From: Wuchereria bancrofti
Lineage: Eukaryota; Nematoda; Chromadorea; Rhabditida; Onchocercidae
Length of the DNA stretch: 64,000 bases
NCBI GenBank assembly: GCA_005281725.1
Contig: SSBO01000011.1
Span: forward strand, 556,040-620,039
Direction: 5' to 3'
Shown here one piece after another: positions 9,799-24,468 of this stretch (its first letter is position 1; every line of letters begins with the position of its first letter). Position numbers and translations under genes: made by a program. The notes under the pieces were generated by a model. It was not told where the DNA came from. It did not search any database and saw nothing but the letters and a program-made list of their open reading frames with translations.

Positions 9799-12700
9799 TA
9801 TGTATGTATGATCGCGAAGATTATTGCATGAGTTAACATTAAAAAACATTTAATTTTCATCTTTCAAGATTAAAATTTCATCCTCCAAACTTCTTAGCTA
9901 ATGAAATTAGTTCAATCAGTTTTCACGTCAGTGAGATATATAATTTTCCGAGTTAATTTTTGAAAAAAAGAAAATAATACAATTTTGTTGAAGCATATCC
10001 TTAGATTTAGATCTCAGATGCACAGTATTACACTTTACCATAGTCTTCAATCAATCAATTCATTCAGTTATCTTTATTCATCCTATTAGTATATATTCGT
10101 TTGAACAATCATTCTTTTTTTTTTTTCTTAGTTACATACGGATCTTATAATCATTTTTTTTTTTATTTTTGATTTTGAAACTTCTGGGGAATTCATGAAT
10201 TAGAGATTTGTCATATAATTGTTATTTGTTGTTTATGAAAAAATATTTACATTAGCATTTGTAGTTATAGTTTTTTTTTTTTTTTTTTTTAAAGCATTAA
10301 ATGAATTTCTCTGTGGTATTCACGGAGAAATTTTAAGTTTTCTGAAAGAAAGGAAATATATTTTTTTTTTTTCAATGTTTGTTGCTCATGCATTAATCGC
10401 TCATTATTTTTCTTCATTTTTTTTTTCCTATCTCTTATCGGGTTTATCTAGATTGTTTGCTTTTTTTTTGCTGCTGCTGCTGCTACTGTTTTTAAAATGT
10501 GCATATATGGTGTGGAACTTTCTAATTTCAGGATTTTTTGTGAATACTTCGTTTTATTATGATTGATCTGAGTCCTGAATTATTTATTCTGTGTAGTAAT
10601 TTCCAAAATAGGTTATTATTCTATGAGAGTTTTTTGTTCATCGTTTAATTTTTGCAAATATATATATTTATATACATAGTAATAACAATGACATCAAAAA
10701 TAATTCCATTTATTTCAGTAAAGATTAGTTTAGGTAGAAATGGGTTACTGTGTTATAATTATAGGAAAGAAGATTCGATTAATTTTTTACTGTTTATTCC
10801 TTAATGCAATGAAATATGCTGAAATATTTTATGTTGAAAAATTGAATAGTAATATGACAATTATTTTTTGTTTTGGTTTTAACAAAGAAGACAACAACAA
10901 CGTATCTGGGCTGTGTCTTCATTCCTTGGGCCTTATCATCCGTGTATTTTACGATATCTAATTGCTAGAAATTAATTTTTTATTTTGTATATGATAACTA
11001 ATTGATGAATTGCTACATGTTAAATCTTTTTCTTGCGATAATTTGACTTTTGTTTTTTTTGTTTCTTTTTATCATGAATTTCTACCTTTGTCATCTTTCT
11101 TGCTTTGCATCAAATTTATGCTTGCAAATATTAAAGCTTTGTACTCTGTGTTAAATGTATATTATCAGAACTGATTGTTTTACCGGTTTTTGTTCTTTTT
11201 TTTTCTTTTTTTTTACTCGCCTGAACATTTAAACATGTTACTATTCACTCTTCATTTCTGTTTTTTTTTTTCTTTTTAAAATTAAATTTATGCTTAGCTT
11301 AACAGTACTGTCATATACATGGTAAATATTGTAAAAAAGGGAAGAAAAAAAAAATTTTCTTTTTATATGTTGACTAGTTTTTTATAAGCTGAATAAATAT
11401 ATAAAATTTCGTCGTTATTTTTCCCTTCAAATTATGAAATTTACCTCTTCGACTTTACCTCTTCAATTAACTTTACCTCTTCAATTAACCATTCGTTGTG
11501 AGGAAATCATTATTACACTAAATGCATGGAAACATCGAATGACACATATTTATTTTCCTTTGTTTACAACTTATGTTCTAAGTTAAAATGATAATCGAAA
11601 TGTTGCATAATATTGCATAGATATACATATTTTAAAAAAATTACATCTTAAAGCAAATTGCAAAACAAATAATTGAAAGTATTGTCAAATTATATACAAA
11701 AGTTAAATTCTATCAAATAAAATTTTACAATAATAAATAAAATTTTTATTGCCAAAACTAATCACTAGTACTATGATTTTCTAATTTCAAGTTTGAATTT
11801 ACTAATTTGTTTCTTCTTATTTACTAGTTTAAGATAAGTAATTTTCATAATGTGATCGAAATAAATTTTCATCATTAATAAATTTACACTTTTCCTTTGT
11901 ATACGTACAATCTTTTTATAAAAGATAAATTTAATAGCAAAGAAAAAGAAAGAAAGAAGATTAAGAAAGATAGATGATAGATTAGATTAGATAAATATGT
12001 TTACAATGATATATTTTCCATATAATTGTTTACGATGAACAGGATTTTGAATTATTGATTTAAGAGAAGAAAAAAAGAAAGATCATTTTTATCAATTTCT
12101 ATCAATTATTCTTTTTTTCTTTTCATATATGATACATTAAATTCGAAAATGAAATAATACAGCAATGATTATGAAACAATCTATGAAATTTAACATTTCA
12201 ATGATATTTTTTACTTAATAAGTATATTTTTAATGGAAGCATCAAAAATTTAGTGTATAAAAAAAATTGAAACTTTACAAATAATTCAATATTAATTGGA
12301 ATACTTCCATTCGAACACAAAAAACAATTCTGTGGTTAAATTTTCGATTTTCTAAAATTCTCTTTTCTCTACTTTTTGCTATTGTCAAACACATTTTCAT
12401 TTCTCTATCATTTTCTATTTTCAAAATTTCTGAACATCTAATAATTTTATATGAATAATATTCAAATTATTCAAAAAAGAAAGAGAAAAAAGTTTTAATT
12501 AATCTTGATCTGTACAGCAATTGTAGAAATTAAAAACTGGAAAAAAACTTTGTTCTAAAAAATTCAAGCAGTTTAAATTGTTCAAAAAAAAAATTTTTTT
12601 CATCCAAAAAAGTTTAAATAGTTTAAATTATATGGAAATTTATTATTATTTAAACTGTATGTATTTTTTTCCTGTTTTTTTTTCACGAAGATTTTTTATT

Positions 12701-14396
12701 AATGTAAAAAATATTGAAACCTTTTGATAAAAGTCAATATAAAAATTAATGAAAGAAACATTATTATTACCAAATTTACAATTTATTCCTTCTAAATTCA
12801 TTAGGAAATATCAACAAATATTCATATTACATAAGCTAAAAGAATTTCAAACAAATATATTCAAATTCAAGAAAAAAAAAACCAATTGAATATGAATTCA
12901 TTTCAAAATTTATTATACTTTTTTCTTTAATTCATACAATATAGATTTTAAGAATACTTATTTTTAGTTTATATTTCATTTCAATAATATACTGGATAGT
13001 AATTGAAAGAAGAAAAATTTTCAAAAATTATAACTATGTCATAAATTAAAATATAAAAATTTAAATTATTTCAATTTCTAGTTTATTTAATGCAAATGTA
13101 ACAAAAATAGCATTTCCAATAATAATTAAATAATTAGAACTATTTACTCATTAAGCCTAAATCAATGATTCATTAGTGTATTTTGCTAATATAGCAACCA
13201 TTCTGTTATGTCAAATATTATAATACATTGGCATTAGCATTGCTAAATGTATTAGAAGTGAAAAAAATGATTTAATAAGAGTTGTTAAAAATTAATTTCA
13301 AATAATCTTTTATGTTTGCTAGAATAAATTATTTTTTAATAAAAACCATACATTGCATTTTCGAGTTTTTTTTTTCCTTACAAATCAAAATCTTTCTAAT
13401 TTATTAATGTATAGCAAGCAATTAAGTATATAATAAAATTTCAACTTTTTTTTTGAAAATTTTGAAAAAAAAAGAAGTGAGAGTAGAAATATATATTAAA
13501 TTAAGAACTAATCTAAATAAGAACAAAGTTTTCATTGTGGTTTTTATTTGCATTAAATTAAATTTCATTAATCAAATATTAATTTTTAGTTTTCATCATT
13601 TTTTTTTCACTTTTATTCATAGCCAAGAAAAAAGAGAAAAAAATTTATTAAATCAAAAATTAAAGTAAAGAAGAAGCTGCACTTCAATTATGGTTTCAAT
13701 TTATATTAAATTTTATTTAATTTAATTGTTCTAATGCTAATCTTTAGTTTTTTGTCATTTTTCTTCATCTTTATTATCAATTTATTTATTGCTTAAATAA
13801 ATAAATAAATATCAATTCAGATTTTTGTTAAATTCAATTTTCTCTTCTTTTTTTTTTCCTTTTTTTTTTCTTTTCTTTAAGTTTTTGACGATTTGTTCCG
13901 TCATATCACTTCGTATCCGTTCATATCTATCATCTTCAATGCTGACAAAATAGCTGCCAATCGTACAAAACATTCAGCACATTTTCATTTCCACTTTAAA
14001 ATATTCATTCATTTTCAATCGTTAACAAAAATTTTATTTTTTTCTATTCTTTCCTGAAATGATCTATCAACTATTCTTTCCTGAAAATGATCTATCATTT
14101 CGTAAAAATTTAAACTTGAATAGTTTTTCTTTTTCTTTTTTCTTTTTTTCTAAAAATTTCACATTGTATTTCTTTTTTACTTATTTTTTTCATTTTTTTA
14201 AGTGAAAAAAGAGCTTTTTTCGAATGAATGTTCATTTCATTCTTTTTCTTTTTTCTCAGTCTTTTTTCGACTAAATTTCATCAATTTAAGATTTTGCCCT
14301 TTCTTTTTTCCTTCATGAACTCTAGTTTTGAAGTTATTTTTTGTTTTAAAATTTGATAAAAAAATTATTTTCTTTCCCTTAAATTTNNNAAAAAAA

Positions 14397-14399
14397 AAA
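14397..14399. other. Assembly gap (NNN) beside a poly-A tract
   Basis: Three unknown bases lie directly before a run of about 19 A. Unlike the other gaps, I see no repeated flank. It is probably a homopolymer sequencing failure. Confidence 0.9.
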
Positions 14400-14939
14400 A
14401 AAAAAAAACAGTTTGAGGACAAAAAAGGAAAAAGTAACACTGATAGAGAAAATTGATACAATATTTTAATTTCATCGGAACTGTAATTTGATCTTATAAA
14501 ATTAGCATTACTTAGAAAGGAGATTTTTAAGAAAAAAAACTTTGTTTTCTTTCGTTTCATTTCCTTTTTCTCCCATTCTCTGCCTTTCATAAATTCAATT
14601 TTTGTTCTTTCAAAAGGATAAATTTTTACAAATTAATCTTTGCTCTTCTTTTCTTATAATTTCTTCTTCATTTTTTTTTCCCCATAGATATCATCTATCT
14701 ATCATTACGAATATTCTTTCACTCGTCATTTCCCATTTTCTATGATATTTAAGATTGTTAGAATAGTTTTAACTATAGAATTGCAATTGTTACATCTGTT
14801 TTAAAATTTTGAAAATATTCATTTCAACAAGTTTATTCCACTTGTCAATCAATTATAACTTAAAGGTTTTTTTATCATCTTATTCGATCTTTTTTTTTGT
14901 ACAGTGCTAACGCATGTTACAATATATTTTTCAAGTATT

Positions 14940-15182
14940 AAAATATGTTACAGTATGTCTTATTCAATTGACTCTTATTTCCATTAGAGGAAATTTGCTG
15001 CTACAGTATACATTTACAGTGTAATGTGCTACAGTATACTTTTTGATAAGTTTTGACCGATATGCAGAAGTCATTTTGTAGGTGATTGGAATAGAAATCG
15101 CTTTAATTATATGATAATGTTCATAATTCTCTTACTGTACCTCTTTTGTCTACAGTATACGTTTACAGTGTCTAATGCTGTA
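14940..15182. repeat. Cluster of TACAGTATAC-type motifs with a 30-bp direct repeat
   Basis: CTACAGTATAC-ATTTACAGTGTAATG at 15001-15030 is repeated with few changes at 15150-15180, with further TACAGTAT copies at about 14950 and 15030. The same motif family recurs near 22310-22395 and 42060-42275. Confidence 0.7.
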
Positions 15183-16548
15183 TCATATGATATCGAAGAG
15201 TTCCGCATTGTTAACTAGTTATGGCATAAAATATAAATTACAAAGTTGAAAATTCACAGCTACAAATGATTTTTGTTATATAATACTCTATGTTTTTTTT
15301 TTATTTTCAATGGTATGTTGTTAGTATTAGCAGATAAATGAATGCATTAAATGTTGAACTAAATTTTGGGTGGGATTTATAACTAAATTATACAAATAAT
15401 TAATTATTCATACAGTTGTTGCTTAATTATTTTATTGTCAAATAATTCTGTTCACAATTTATTGTTTACTTTTTTTTTTAAATAATATTTCATTAAAATG
15501 AGTAGAGCGAGGCAATCCAATTAGACATTTTATGTAAATGGTAAAGTTAGTGTAATAATTTCAAATTTCATTTTGAAGTTCTACCAGTAATTCGGAGAAA
15601 AAATGAAATATTTATTACTTTATATTAATATTAAAAAAAAACGAAAATAAAATTGAAGCTGAAAAATGAAATGAAAAAAGCAAAACATTTAATGAACAAT
15701 GAAAGGAAGCAATATTATGAATAATTTAATTAACTTTGAATTATTTTCCTTTCTGCATTCAAAATAGATGTTTAAAATTAAAAAAGTTGCTTAAATTCTG
15801 TTTTTATTTTTCTTTTTAAGAGAAGATTATCAATCACTTATCATTAGCTACGAAATTTGATTGAATTTCTAATCAAATTTCTATCTCTTTGAGAAAACAT
15901 TTTCATCAAACACATTTAAAAATGACATCAAACATTTTTAGAGCATTTTAAAGGGTTAATAAAATTAATTTTTCTTTACTCGCTGTGTATTTAACAAACA
16001 ACTTTTTCAGATTTAAATCGGAAACAATCTGAATTTTGAAAATTAACCGTGTCGGTTATTTTCGATGTAGTTTAACTTTGATTAATTAGGTTTTATTTTT
16101 GATTTTGTTTATTAACAAAAACTTGCTGAATGTGTTCAAAAAGAACAATTATATTTAAGAAAAAAATGAGTATTGTTTAGATAAGTAAAATTATTTCATA
16201 TGTACATATATATTTGTTTATTTATTTGATTTATTATTTGCGCGGGTATTTTAATATTAGTATATTATTTTGTTTGATTTTTTGTTTGACTATACTTTCT
16301 AATTTCAGTTTTCCAAATTCTATTTCTTCTTTTTTTCTGGCTAATTTGCCTGTTTATCTACCAATTAATCAATGTTATTAATTTTTTTTTTTGCATGAAA
16401 ATATTAAGTTGATTTTTTTTAAGAACTTCAAGCAAATTTTTCTTTTTTTTTGTGAAAGGAATAATTCTTTTCTTTGATGTAAATTTATTTCATAAGTTAA
16501 TATTTATTTGACAACTATGGCTATATTTTTTTTCTCCCTTTCTCTCCA

Positions 16549-16572
16549 CCGTATTCTCTCTCTCTCTCTCTC
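16549..16572. repeat. CT microsatellite
   Basis: A run of TCTCTCTC dinucleotides in otherwise T-rich DNA. Confidence 0.8.
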
Positions 16573-19504
16573 CTGTTGCTATAAAGCTTTTAGCATTGAA
16601 TTATATATTTTTTCAACTTTCATAAATTCCATCAATTTTTTTTTCATTTAAAAAATAATAGACATATGTAAACAAATTCAAATTGATGTCTTTTTTTTTC
16701 TTCAAATATTACTATAATATATGTAAATTTTAAACTTTTTAATGACAATTTGTTTCGTTTCCTTCTTTTTTCTTTTTACTTATTTGTTTAACATATTTAT
16801 TTAATTAAAAATCTGGCAAAGAAAATTTTATTTCTTTTTTCTGTTAATACACTTTCAAAATTTTATATTTTTTTTTTCAAAATGACAAAATATGGAAATT
16901 CTTATAAATATTTATTTTGAATGATAAAATGTTGAATAAACAAAAAAAAAAGGAAATTATACTGTTTCATGCTTTGTTGTTCGATTTAAATAGAAATTTG
17001 TAGCAATAAAAAAAAAACTAATAACTTCTATCTGCTAATTGATAATCTTTCCAATTTTATCTATTATCATTTACCCAATAAGGATGTTTTAATTAATTTA
17101 TTTAATTTTATTCTGTTTAAAATGTTCCATTTTATTCTGTACACTGTATAACAAATAATGAAAATAGTTTTACGAAGTTACACAAACGGTTTATTTCAGC
17201 TCTAAAATCTTTTTTGCTTTTTTTTCTAAAAAAAAAAAAAAAAAACCTTTCTAATGGAAATTTTCTCATTCCAATCTGACAACTGCGATTTCCTACATTC
17301 GGTCAGATGTTTTTATGATTGAAATTAAAATAAATTCTTTTTCGTTCTACCATGCAATTTTAATCTATACATATATGCTGGAATTATTTGAATATCTTTA
17401 AAATTTGACATTTAGAAAAAAAAAAATGACCAAATGACTTAAATCAAAATGTTCTAATGTGACTTAAATCAAAATGTAAAACCTCCCACTCTCCCCCTCC
17501 CAAATTTATTTAATGTTTTACATTGAAATTGATCCGATTCTAAATATTTTCATTCCTTATCACTTTATCATGAGATATTCATCTTATAGCTTTTGATCTA
17601 TAACTTTCAGCACCAATAAAATATTTTTATCGCGTAAAAAATCAACAATTAAATTGAACTTTTTTAAAATTATATTTGAAATCGTAATTTTTAAAACACT
17701 ATTTACAATATAAATGAGAAGACATACATTGTAACATATTATGTTTCGAATGATGATTGTAGTAGTACTAGTGATAATGATACTATAATATCAATATGGA
17801 TGATGATTAATTTACTACTGATAACGATTATGATGATTAAAAGTGTGATAATAATCTTAACAAAATTCGATGAGTAAAAAAACATTATTTATAACGCTGT
17901 TGTTTTTGAAAAGTCCTAATTTAATTTTTTGTTGCTTTTTTTCCGGTCAATAAATATTCCTAGTACTTTACTGAAAAATCAAATAAATAAATAATAAATT
18001 AAAGACATTGTCATCTAATAATGCCTTAAAAGATTTATTTTACTAAAAATATTTTAATATTTGTGTCGAAAAAAAAATCCTACAGAATGCATTTTATTTA
18101 ATTTGACAAATAATAAATTTACATAAAAGATGATAATTCCTTTCTTTTTCCTTTTTTGAAAATTTTGGGAATTCGTCATTTCTTATTTCAAAAAAAAAAA
18201 AAAAAAAAATAAAAATGAAAAAAACAAACAAAAATTTCTATAATTTCAAAAATTTAGAATGAGAAAGAAAAAATGTTACAAAAAATGATCAAAAAAGTGA
18301 AAATGAATAATTAATGGATTAAATCGTTTCTTTTTTTTTTTTAAAACTTTTAATAGTTTCTTTTCTAATAGAACAATTATATTTATTCTTCACAAATTAT
18401 TCTGTTTAAAAAAAATATTTTTTTTTTCATTTAATTCTAACTTTATGCTATCATTTCTGTTTATTTCTTCATCCATCAGAGCAATGAAATTTCTTGCAAA
18501 TATTTACAGAAAATGTAAAAATTTTTTGCTCAAAAATTTGAACATGTTAAATTGAATAAAAAGAAAATTAGCATTTCATTTAAAATTTTCTAATTTCTTC
18601 TTCTTTTTACGCAAATGCGAATAATATTAACTTGTATATATGTAATTATATATAAAATATGGATACATTTGAAAAAAAAAAAACGATAATTTGCATATTT
18701 AATTATTAGACTTACTTTCTTTAGAATATTTGCTAAAATTATCTTCCAACTATATTATAAATTGATAAAAAAAAAGGAAATCTTTGTTGGGTAATATTGC
18801 AAAGTAATTTTGATAATATCATCTTCATTTCAATGATATTATAATAACAATTTCATAATGTGACATTTTTATAATATCAATCTTTTTGTTGTTGAAAAGT
18901 TGCTTGAAACTTTCAACCATTAATACTTTTGATAGAGAAATATTTGCTGTAAAAAGATGATAGCAATCATGATAAGACAGTAAAGTTAAATATTGTTGCT
19001 TTTATTTATTTTTTTTTTTTATTAAACAATTAAAATTAACCAAAAAAATTAACTACTATGAATTATTAAAAATACAGCTTTAGATAAGTAGTAAAAATAC
19101 CTATTATTTAGTAAATGAATTATAATAAAATTGAACTTAAAAAAATCGAATTAAATTAAAAAATAGAGTGAAATGAGATGAAAAAATTTTTCTTTTTTTT
19201 TTGTAAGAAATAAAAATCTATAAGTGAATGTATTAAATGGAATGGAAAATTATGGGAAAAGAAAAAAAATATAATATAAAACAAAAAAAAAAAAGAAAAG
19301 AAATAGGAAAAAATTTAATATATGTGCAACAGAAAGCTATGAAATCAATTACTTTTTAATTTTAATTTTATTATTAAAAGGGTAATAAAAAGCATTTCAA
19401 AAAAAAAGTAGAAAAAAAAAATAAAAAAAAGGAAGACGGAAAAAAGCATACATTTCACCATATCTTGTCCTTTCAACAATATATATTAAAGAAGTAATGT
19501 GATA

Positions 19505-19930
19505 TGAACATTGTTGAACATCATTTATCATTTCTCACTTTTGCTATCATTATCACTACCTGTAACAACAATATCAACAACTCCACCCTACATTAATCAT
19601 TATTAGCAGAAGTCATTATCAACTTTAATCACTATTATTGTTTTTATTATCATCATTATTAACCGTTATCGCGAACACTCATTATCATTATTATCACTAA
19701 TCACTACTCATCATTATTCACTATCACCAACAATCATTATTGTCATTATCGTTAATCATCATTTTCATCATTATCATTTACCAATCACTATCACCGCCAT
19801 CACTACATTATTATTACTATCACTATTATTATACTATCATTATTGTTATTGTCATTATTATCACCAGCCATTATTATCATTATTATTATTATTCAATCAT
19901 TATCATCGTTTGCATTACAAATGCTAATTA
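19505..19930. repeat. Degenerate ATC/ATT triplet array
   Basis: More than 400 bp dominated by CATTATTATCA and TCACTATTA words. The open frame at 19740-19931 is a by-product and encodes only low-complexity I/Y/H/S. Similar arrays occur near 17755-17870, 32320-32430, 34745-34855, 43800-44010, 47490-47720 and 53270-53470. Confidence 0.75.
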
Positions 19931-21749
19931 ATGCTATTCATTAGCTATGACGATGTTTGTCTAAATAATAAACAAATAAGACAAACTAATGGCCAAGCAA
20001 TTTATCTATTCATTAAATTTTTTACTCAATTCATTTGTTTTTTTTTTTTTCATTTGTTTTAATTTACTCAATTCATTTGTTTACATTGCTCAAAAAAAGC
20101 TGATTAATGATTTTCATCATTACTGTTAATTTTCTATCGTTTCCTTGACTTTGTTCAATTCATTTTTTTCTTGTTAAAATGCAAAATAAACAAATAAAAC
20201 TGAAATTAGTCCGAGGAAAAATAATTTTAAATTATATATTTATTATTTAAAAAGTGTATAAGTTGAATTCATCTTACAAATATAAACTTATTTGATTTAA
20301 AAATAAATTAATCATTCCACTGATTATTTCAATTTCTCAAACATTAGTGAAATATTAGGCATACTATTTTTTTGCATTGATTGTTAATATTAGATGAAAA
20401 ACTACTTTAAATTTCTGTTGTTTTCTCTAAAAAAAAAATACTTCGGATGAAAAAAAGCAATGAGAAATTTAATGATAATTTTGAAATCAGTTTAGCTTTG
20501 ACCAAAAAATAAAAAAAAAATAAAATTTTTTTCTTGAAAAAAAAAGAAAACTTTTTTCTAACAACATTACACATTTTGAATGCACAAATTAATCAACAAT
20601 GATAACAAGTTTAGTTAGGAATTTTTTACGTCAAATTTTTTTTTTATTTTTTTTACGTCAAATATGAAATCTTTTTTCCATAATTCTAGCTTTTCTTCAT
20701 ACAAAATGTCAATCATTGGTTAAATTTTTATTTCAAAACGAATTATACAATAAAATGAAAAAAATAAAAAAACCATTTTAAACCATCTGGTAAGCTATAT
20801 GAAATAGCTAAGCTAATTTCAAAATCAATTATTAATCAATCTATTTTCTATAATATTGTATTTGTTTCTTTTTCTTAGCTTTTTTTTTCTAGAACTCCTT
20901 CTGTAATCATAATTCATTGAAGAAAATTAAATTAAATTGAATTCAAAGTTAATCCAATTCTGTATTTATTACGCGATGATATGAACTACTTGTTTCATTT
21001 CTTTTGTTTTTTTTTTTTAATGGAAAGAAAGAAAGGCCAATAAATGTATGATATGTTCCTAAGTATGTTAATAAAGTCAAAATTAATTCAAATTGATTTC
21101 CTTGCAACTTGAAATTTCCTTTTAATCTGAATGCATAATGTAACTTAATGCCACAATTTGATTGAATTCAAAGTGATTTCAAAATTTTAACTTCTTGAAA
21201 CTTTGCATTAGATCATTTCCAATGAGATTTCAAATTAATGTTTGCAAAATAAATGCTAAATATCAATCATATGCTTAAAAATATTTCCAAAAAAATCTGA
21301 CAATAATTTTTTCATTTTTTTTTTTTATTTTCAACATTTGTATTTCCAGCTTTTCAAAATGAAAATCATAAATAATTCAAGCAAAAATAAGTGATTTTTT
21401 TCTACTATGATTTTAGCTTGCTAAATGTCATTTTAAATATAATACTTCCCCTTTTTACAATACAACTTGTAATTTTTTCAGAATAAAAAAACTTTTTAGT
21501 TTTAAAATTTTCACAAAAGTTTCGTTTTCCCTGTCGAAAAAATTGAAAATAATTTTAAGCATAGGAAGATGAATGTGTAACAGCTGGAATACTTTTTCAT
21601 TTTTTTTTTTTCCTTTTTTTTGGTGTTTTCCATCAAACAAGAAGGAAAATGATTTGAAACAAAAAGAAACAGACGAAATGAATGTTATCGAATCCTCAGG
21701 AATGGAAAAAAAAGGATGTTAAAAATTTTGTTCTCATTAACTTTTAACA

Positions 21750-22150
21750 ATACTAAAATTTAGCTACAATTTTTATTTCAATCTTAAATTTAGCTGCAAT
21801 TTTTATTTCAACTTTGAATTTGGCCATATTTTTTATTTCAACTGCAAATTTTGGCGTAATTTTTCCCTAAACTTTAAATTCAAGAGCTAATTTTTATTTA
21901 GACCTTAAATTTACGTATCATTCTTATTTAAACTACAACTTAAATCATAATTTTTATTTGAATCTAAATTAAGTATGTGAGTATTAAGATATCAGATATT
22001 TTAGTTTATCAATACATCTCTTACATCCAAACGTTAAAATTTCATCATATTTTTAGTACACCGCTATATTTTTAGCATTTTAGTATATTTGTATTAAACG
22101 TTAATATCCTTGAATTAAATTCTTGATATATTTTAGTGTACTTTTAGTAT
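21750..22150. repeat. Degenerate tandem repeat (about 30-38 bp unit)
   Basis: The unit is roughly AAATTTAGCT-CAATTTTTATTTCAA, repeated about six times with changes from 21755 to about 21970. It is followed to about 22150 by a region of recurring TTTTAGTA words. Confidence 0.6.
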
Positions 22151-22294
22151 TATTTTATTTACATTTGTAACGTAACAGTATATTATGAATTTTTATTATA
22201 TATAAAGCAGATTATGCATGCATTTCCTTATCATATCATGTAAATATTTGTTAGCAATCAATCATTTAATTATACCTAGTTAATATATAATATA

Positions 22295-22400
22295 CAGTAT
22301 ACCTAACGTCATATACAATGCATTGTACATGTACAGTATGCTCGGTCATTACGCACAGTATACTCAATCGGTACATGATGTACAGTATACCCAGTGTATG
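22295..22400. repeat. TACAGTATAC cluster with a 14-bp perfect palindrome
   Basis: Copies of TACAGTATAC or close variants occur at about 22312, 22332, 22355 and 22381. TACAATGCATTGTA at 22314-22327 is a perfect palindrome overlapping the cluster. Confidence 0.65.
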
Positions 22401-22561
22401 TCATACATTGTATATCTTTCCAAATTTCTTTTTTTTTTTCTTTTTTGTTCAATATATAAAATAATTTAGTTGGCGAAATATTTTTTTGATGAAATGAAAA
22501 AGGAAAATGTAGTTATAAGAAGAAAATTTCATTTAATAATTTACCATTAAAGTTCATTCAT

Positions 22562-22699
22562 ATTTCATTTTATTATCTTCCGATTTTTTGATTTTTTCAC
22601 ATCTATTCTTCACTTTATTCCTATTCTTTTATTTCATTTTATTATCTTCCGATTTTTTGATTTTTTCACATCTATTCTTCACTTTATTCCTATTCTTTT
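22562..22699. repeat. Exact tandem duplication, 69-bp unit x2
   Basis: 22562-22630 and 22631-22699 appear identical. No N lies between them, so this may be a true recent duplication, unlike the copies around the N gaps. Confidence 0.85.
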
Positions 22700-24436
22700 A
22701 TAGGCTTTTCTTTCTAAAGAAGGAATAATTACGAAAAAAGGAGAAAGAAAATAGAAAGCACAGAATATTAAAAAGTATTTTTTACTATTTAATTTTTCTC
22801 AACAATCTTCTTTTCTTCCTTTTCATCTTTTCATATATTCTCAATATACTTTAAATGGAAATAATAGAAGGAATAAAAATGGGTGTTTAATATTAAACAA
22901 AAAAGGCAAACTGAAATAAAGTGAAGAATAAGGAATTAAATTTTTTTTCTCTTTTTTTGTTTTTGCTGGCATTTTCTTTTGTTTTTTTTTTGCAAAGAAC
23001 TTTAACCTAATATTTTTTTGACTGAATAAATTGCTTAATTATTGTTCTTTTTGTATTACGCATTACTAATTAAAATGATCAATCGATACTATCAGGATAT
23101 TTCTCTAAATTAATTTTCAAATGCAAAAGAAGGAAGACAAAGGAGAAATGAAATTTTCTAAACTAAGAAATATTATTTTGTGAAATTAGAAAATACATGA
23201 AATTAGCAATGAGACCTTATGCACTTAACAAATGGTTCGTTCTAAATTCATTTTTCCCTTCTTCTTCCTTTTTTTTTTGATGCTTTGACTTTTTTTTTTG
23301 TTGGCTTAAGAAGTAATAAACTACAAATATTTTATGGCACCATTTTTATTTACTATTTTTTTATTAGTAAAATGAAATATAAAATGTTATAATAAGTGGC
23401 TAATAATTAAAATGAATTTAATCTTTTATGTTTTTTTTAAGTTTCTCTTTTTTTTTTACAATTTTGTCCTTTTAAATTTTTAGTTTTTTTGACTTTTTTA
23501 GTTTCCTTTGATGCTGTTATAGTATTTTGATGTTGTTATAAAATTTGCAAAAAGTGGTGTTAGTTTCAAGTTTCATTTATTCAAATTTTATTTCTATCAT
23601 CAAATTGGTCCCAATTTAACTTCACTCTTATTCATGCTTGAAAAAATATCGTGATAAGGTGATACTAACAATGATCGAAGATTGATCAACTGTATGTTTG
23701 TTTTAATCAATCAATAGATTAGAGTATGGTTCTAATTTACTGCTATTTATGTCATGGCGATTTCTTTTTTTTTTTTCTTTAAAATAAAATTAAGATTATT
23801 TGACAAAATATTTCAGGAAACAAACATTGGAAAATTTTAATAATCAAAACATTTTTAAACTTTTATTTGGAACCGAATAGAAATCATAGCAATAATGATA
23901 CAATGGTTAATAATAATAATAATAATAGTGAGCTGTGGAAAACTTCTGATATCTAGAAATAATCCAAAAAAAAAAAATTGAGAAAAAAAAAGAAAAACAA
24001 GTTTAACATATGGATCGATGAATATAATCCTAAGTCCTCTTTAAAAAGTCTTCATCATTTCAATAAATGTGACAAGTATAAATGAGTTTAGTTGTTTATT
24101 GATATGCATGAAATAGCATGCAAATGACGCAACATATTATCATTTTGCATTGTTCTTGTTTATTCAAAATTAAAGTGGTTTTTAGAATAGAGATAAAAAG
24201 TAATAGATGACATAGATAAGAGTATAGCTGAAAATAGAATTTGTTGTGGATAAAAAAAGAGAAATAAATTAAATTATATAGTATGCTATTTGTTTCCTCT
24301 TACATTCTCATCCTTAATTTCAATTTTATTTAAAAATTTTATTTGGAAATATATATCATTTCACTTATTAAACATTTTTAGAGGACAATAATGTACAATA
24401 ATATAAAATAATGATGACAAATTGTTACAGTTTTCA

Positions 24437-24468
24437 TTGATTGATTGATTGATTGATTGATCGATTGA
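24437..24468. repeat. GATT tetranucleotide microsatellite
   Basis: About seven GATT units with one GATC interruption. Confidence 0.8.

Noticed and set aside
10219..10566. 115-codon hydrophobic open frame
   Set aside because: It comes from poly-T tracts read as Phe/Leu. No family motif and no splice or start context.
14237..14590. 117-codon Lys/Phe-rich frame on the minus strand
   Set aside because: It spans the NNN gap and homopolymers and has no conserved content.
22562..22699. 69-bp duplication as another gap artefact
   Set aside because: No N separates the copies, so I kept it as a plain tandem repeat.
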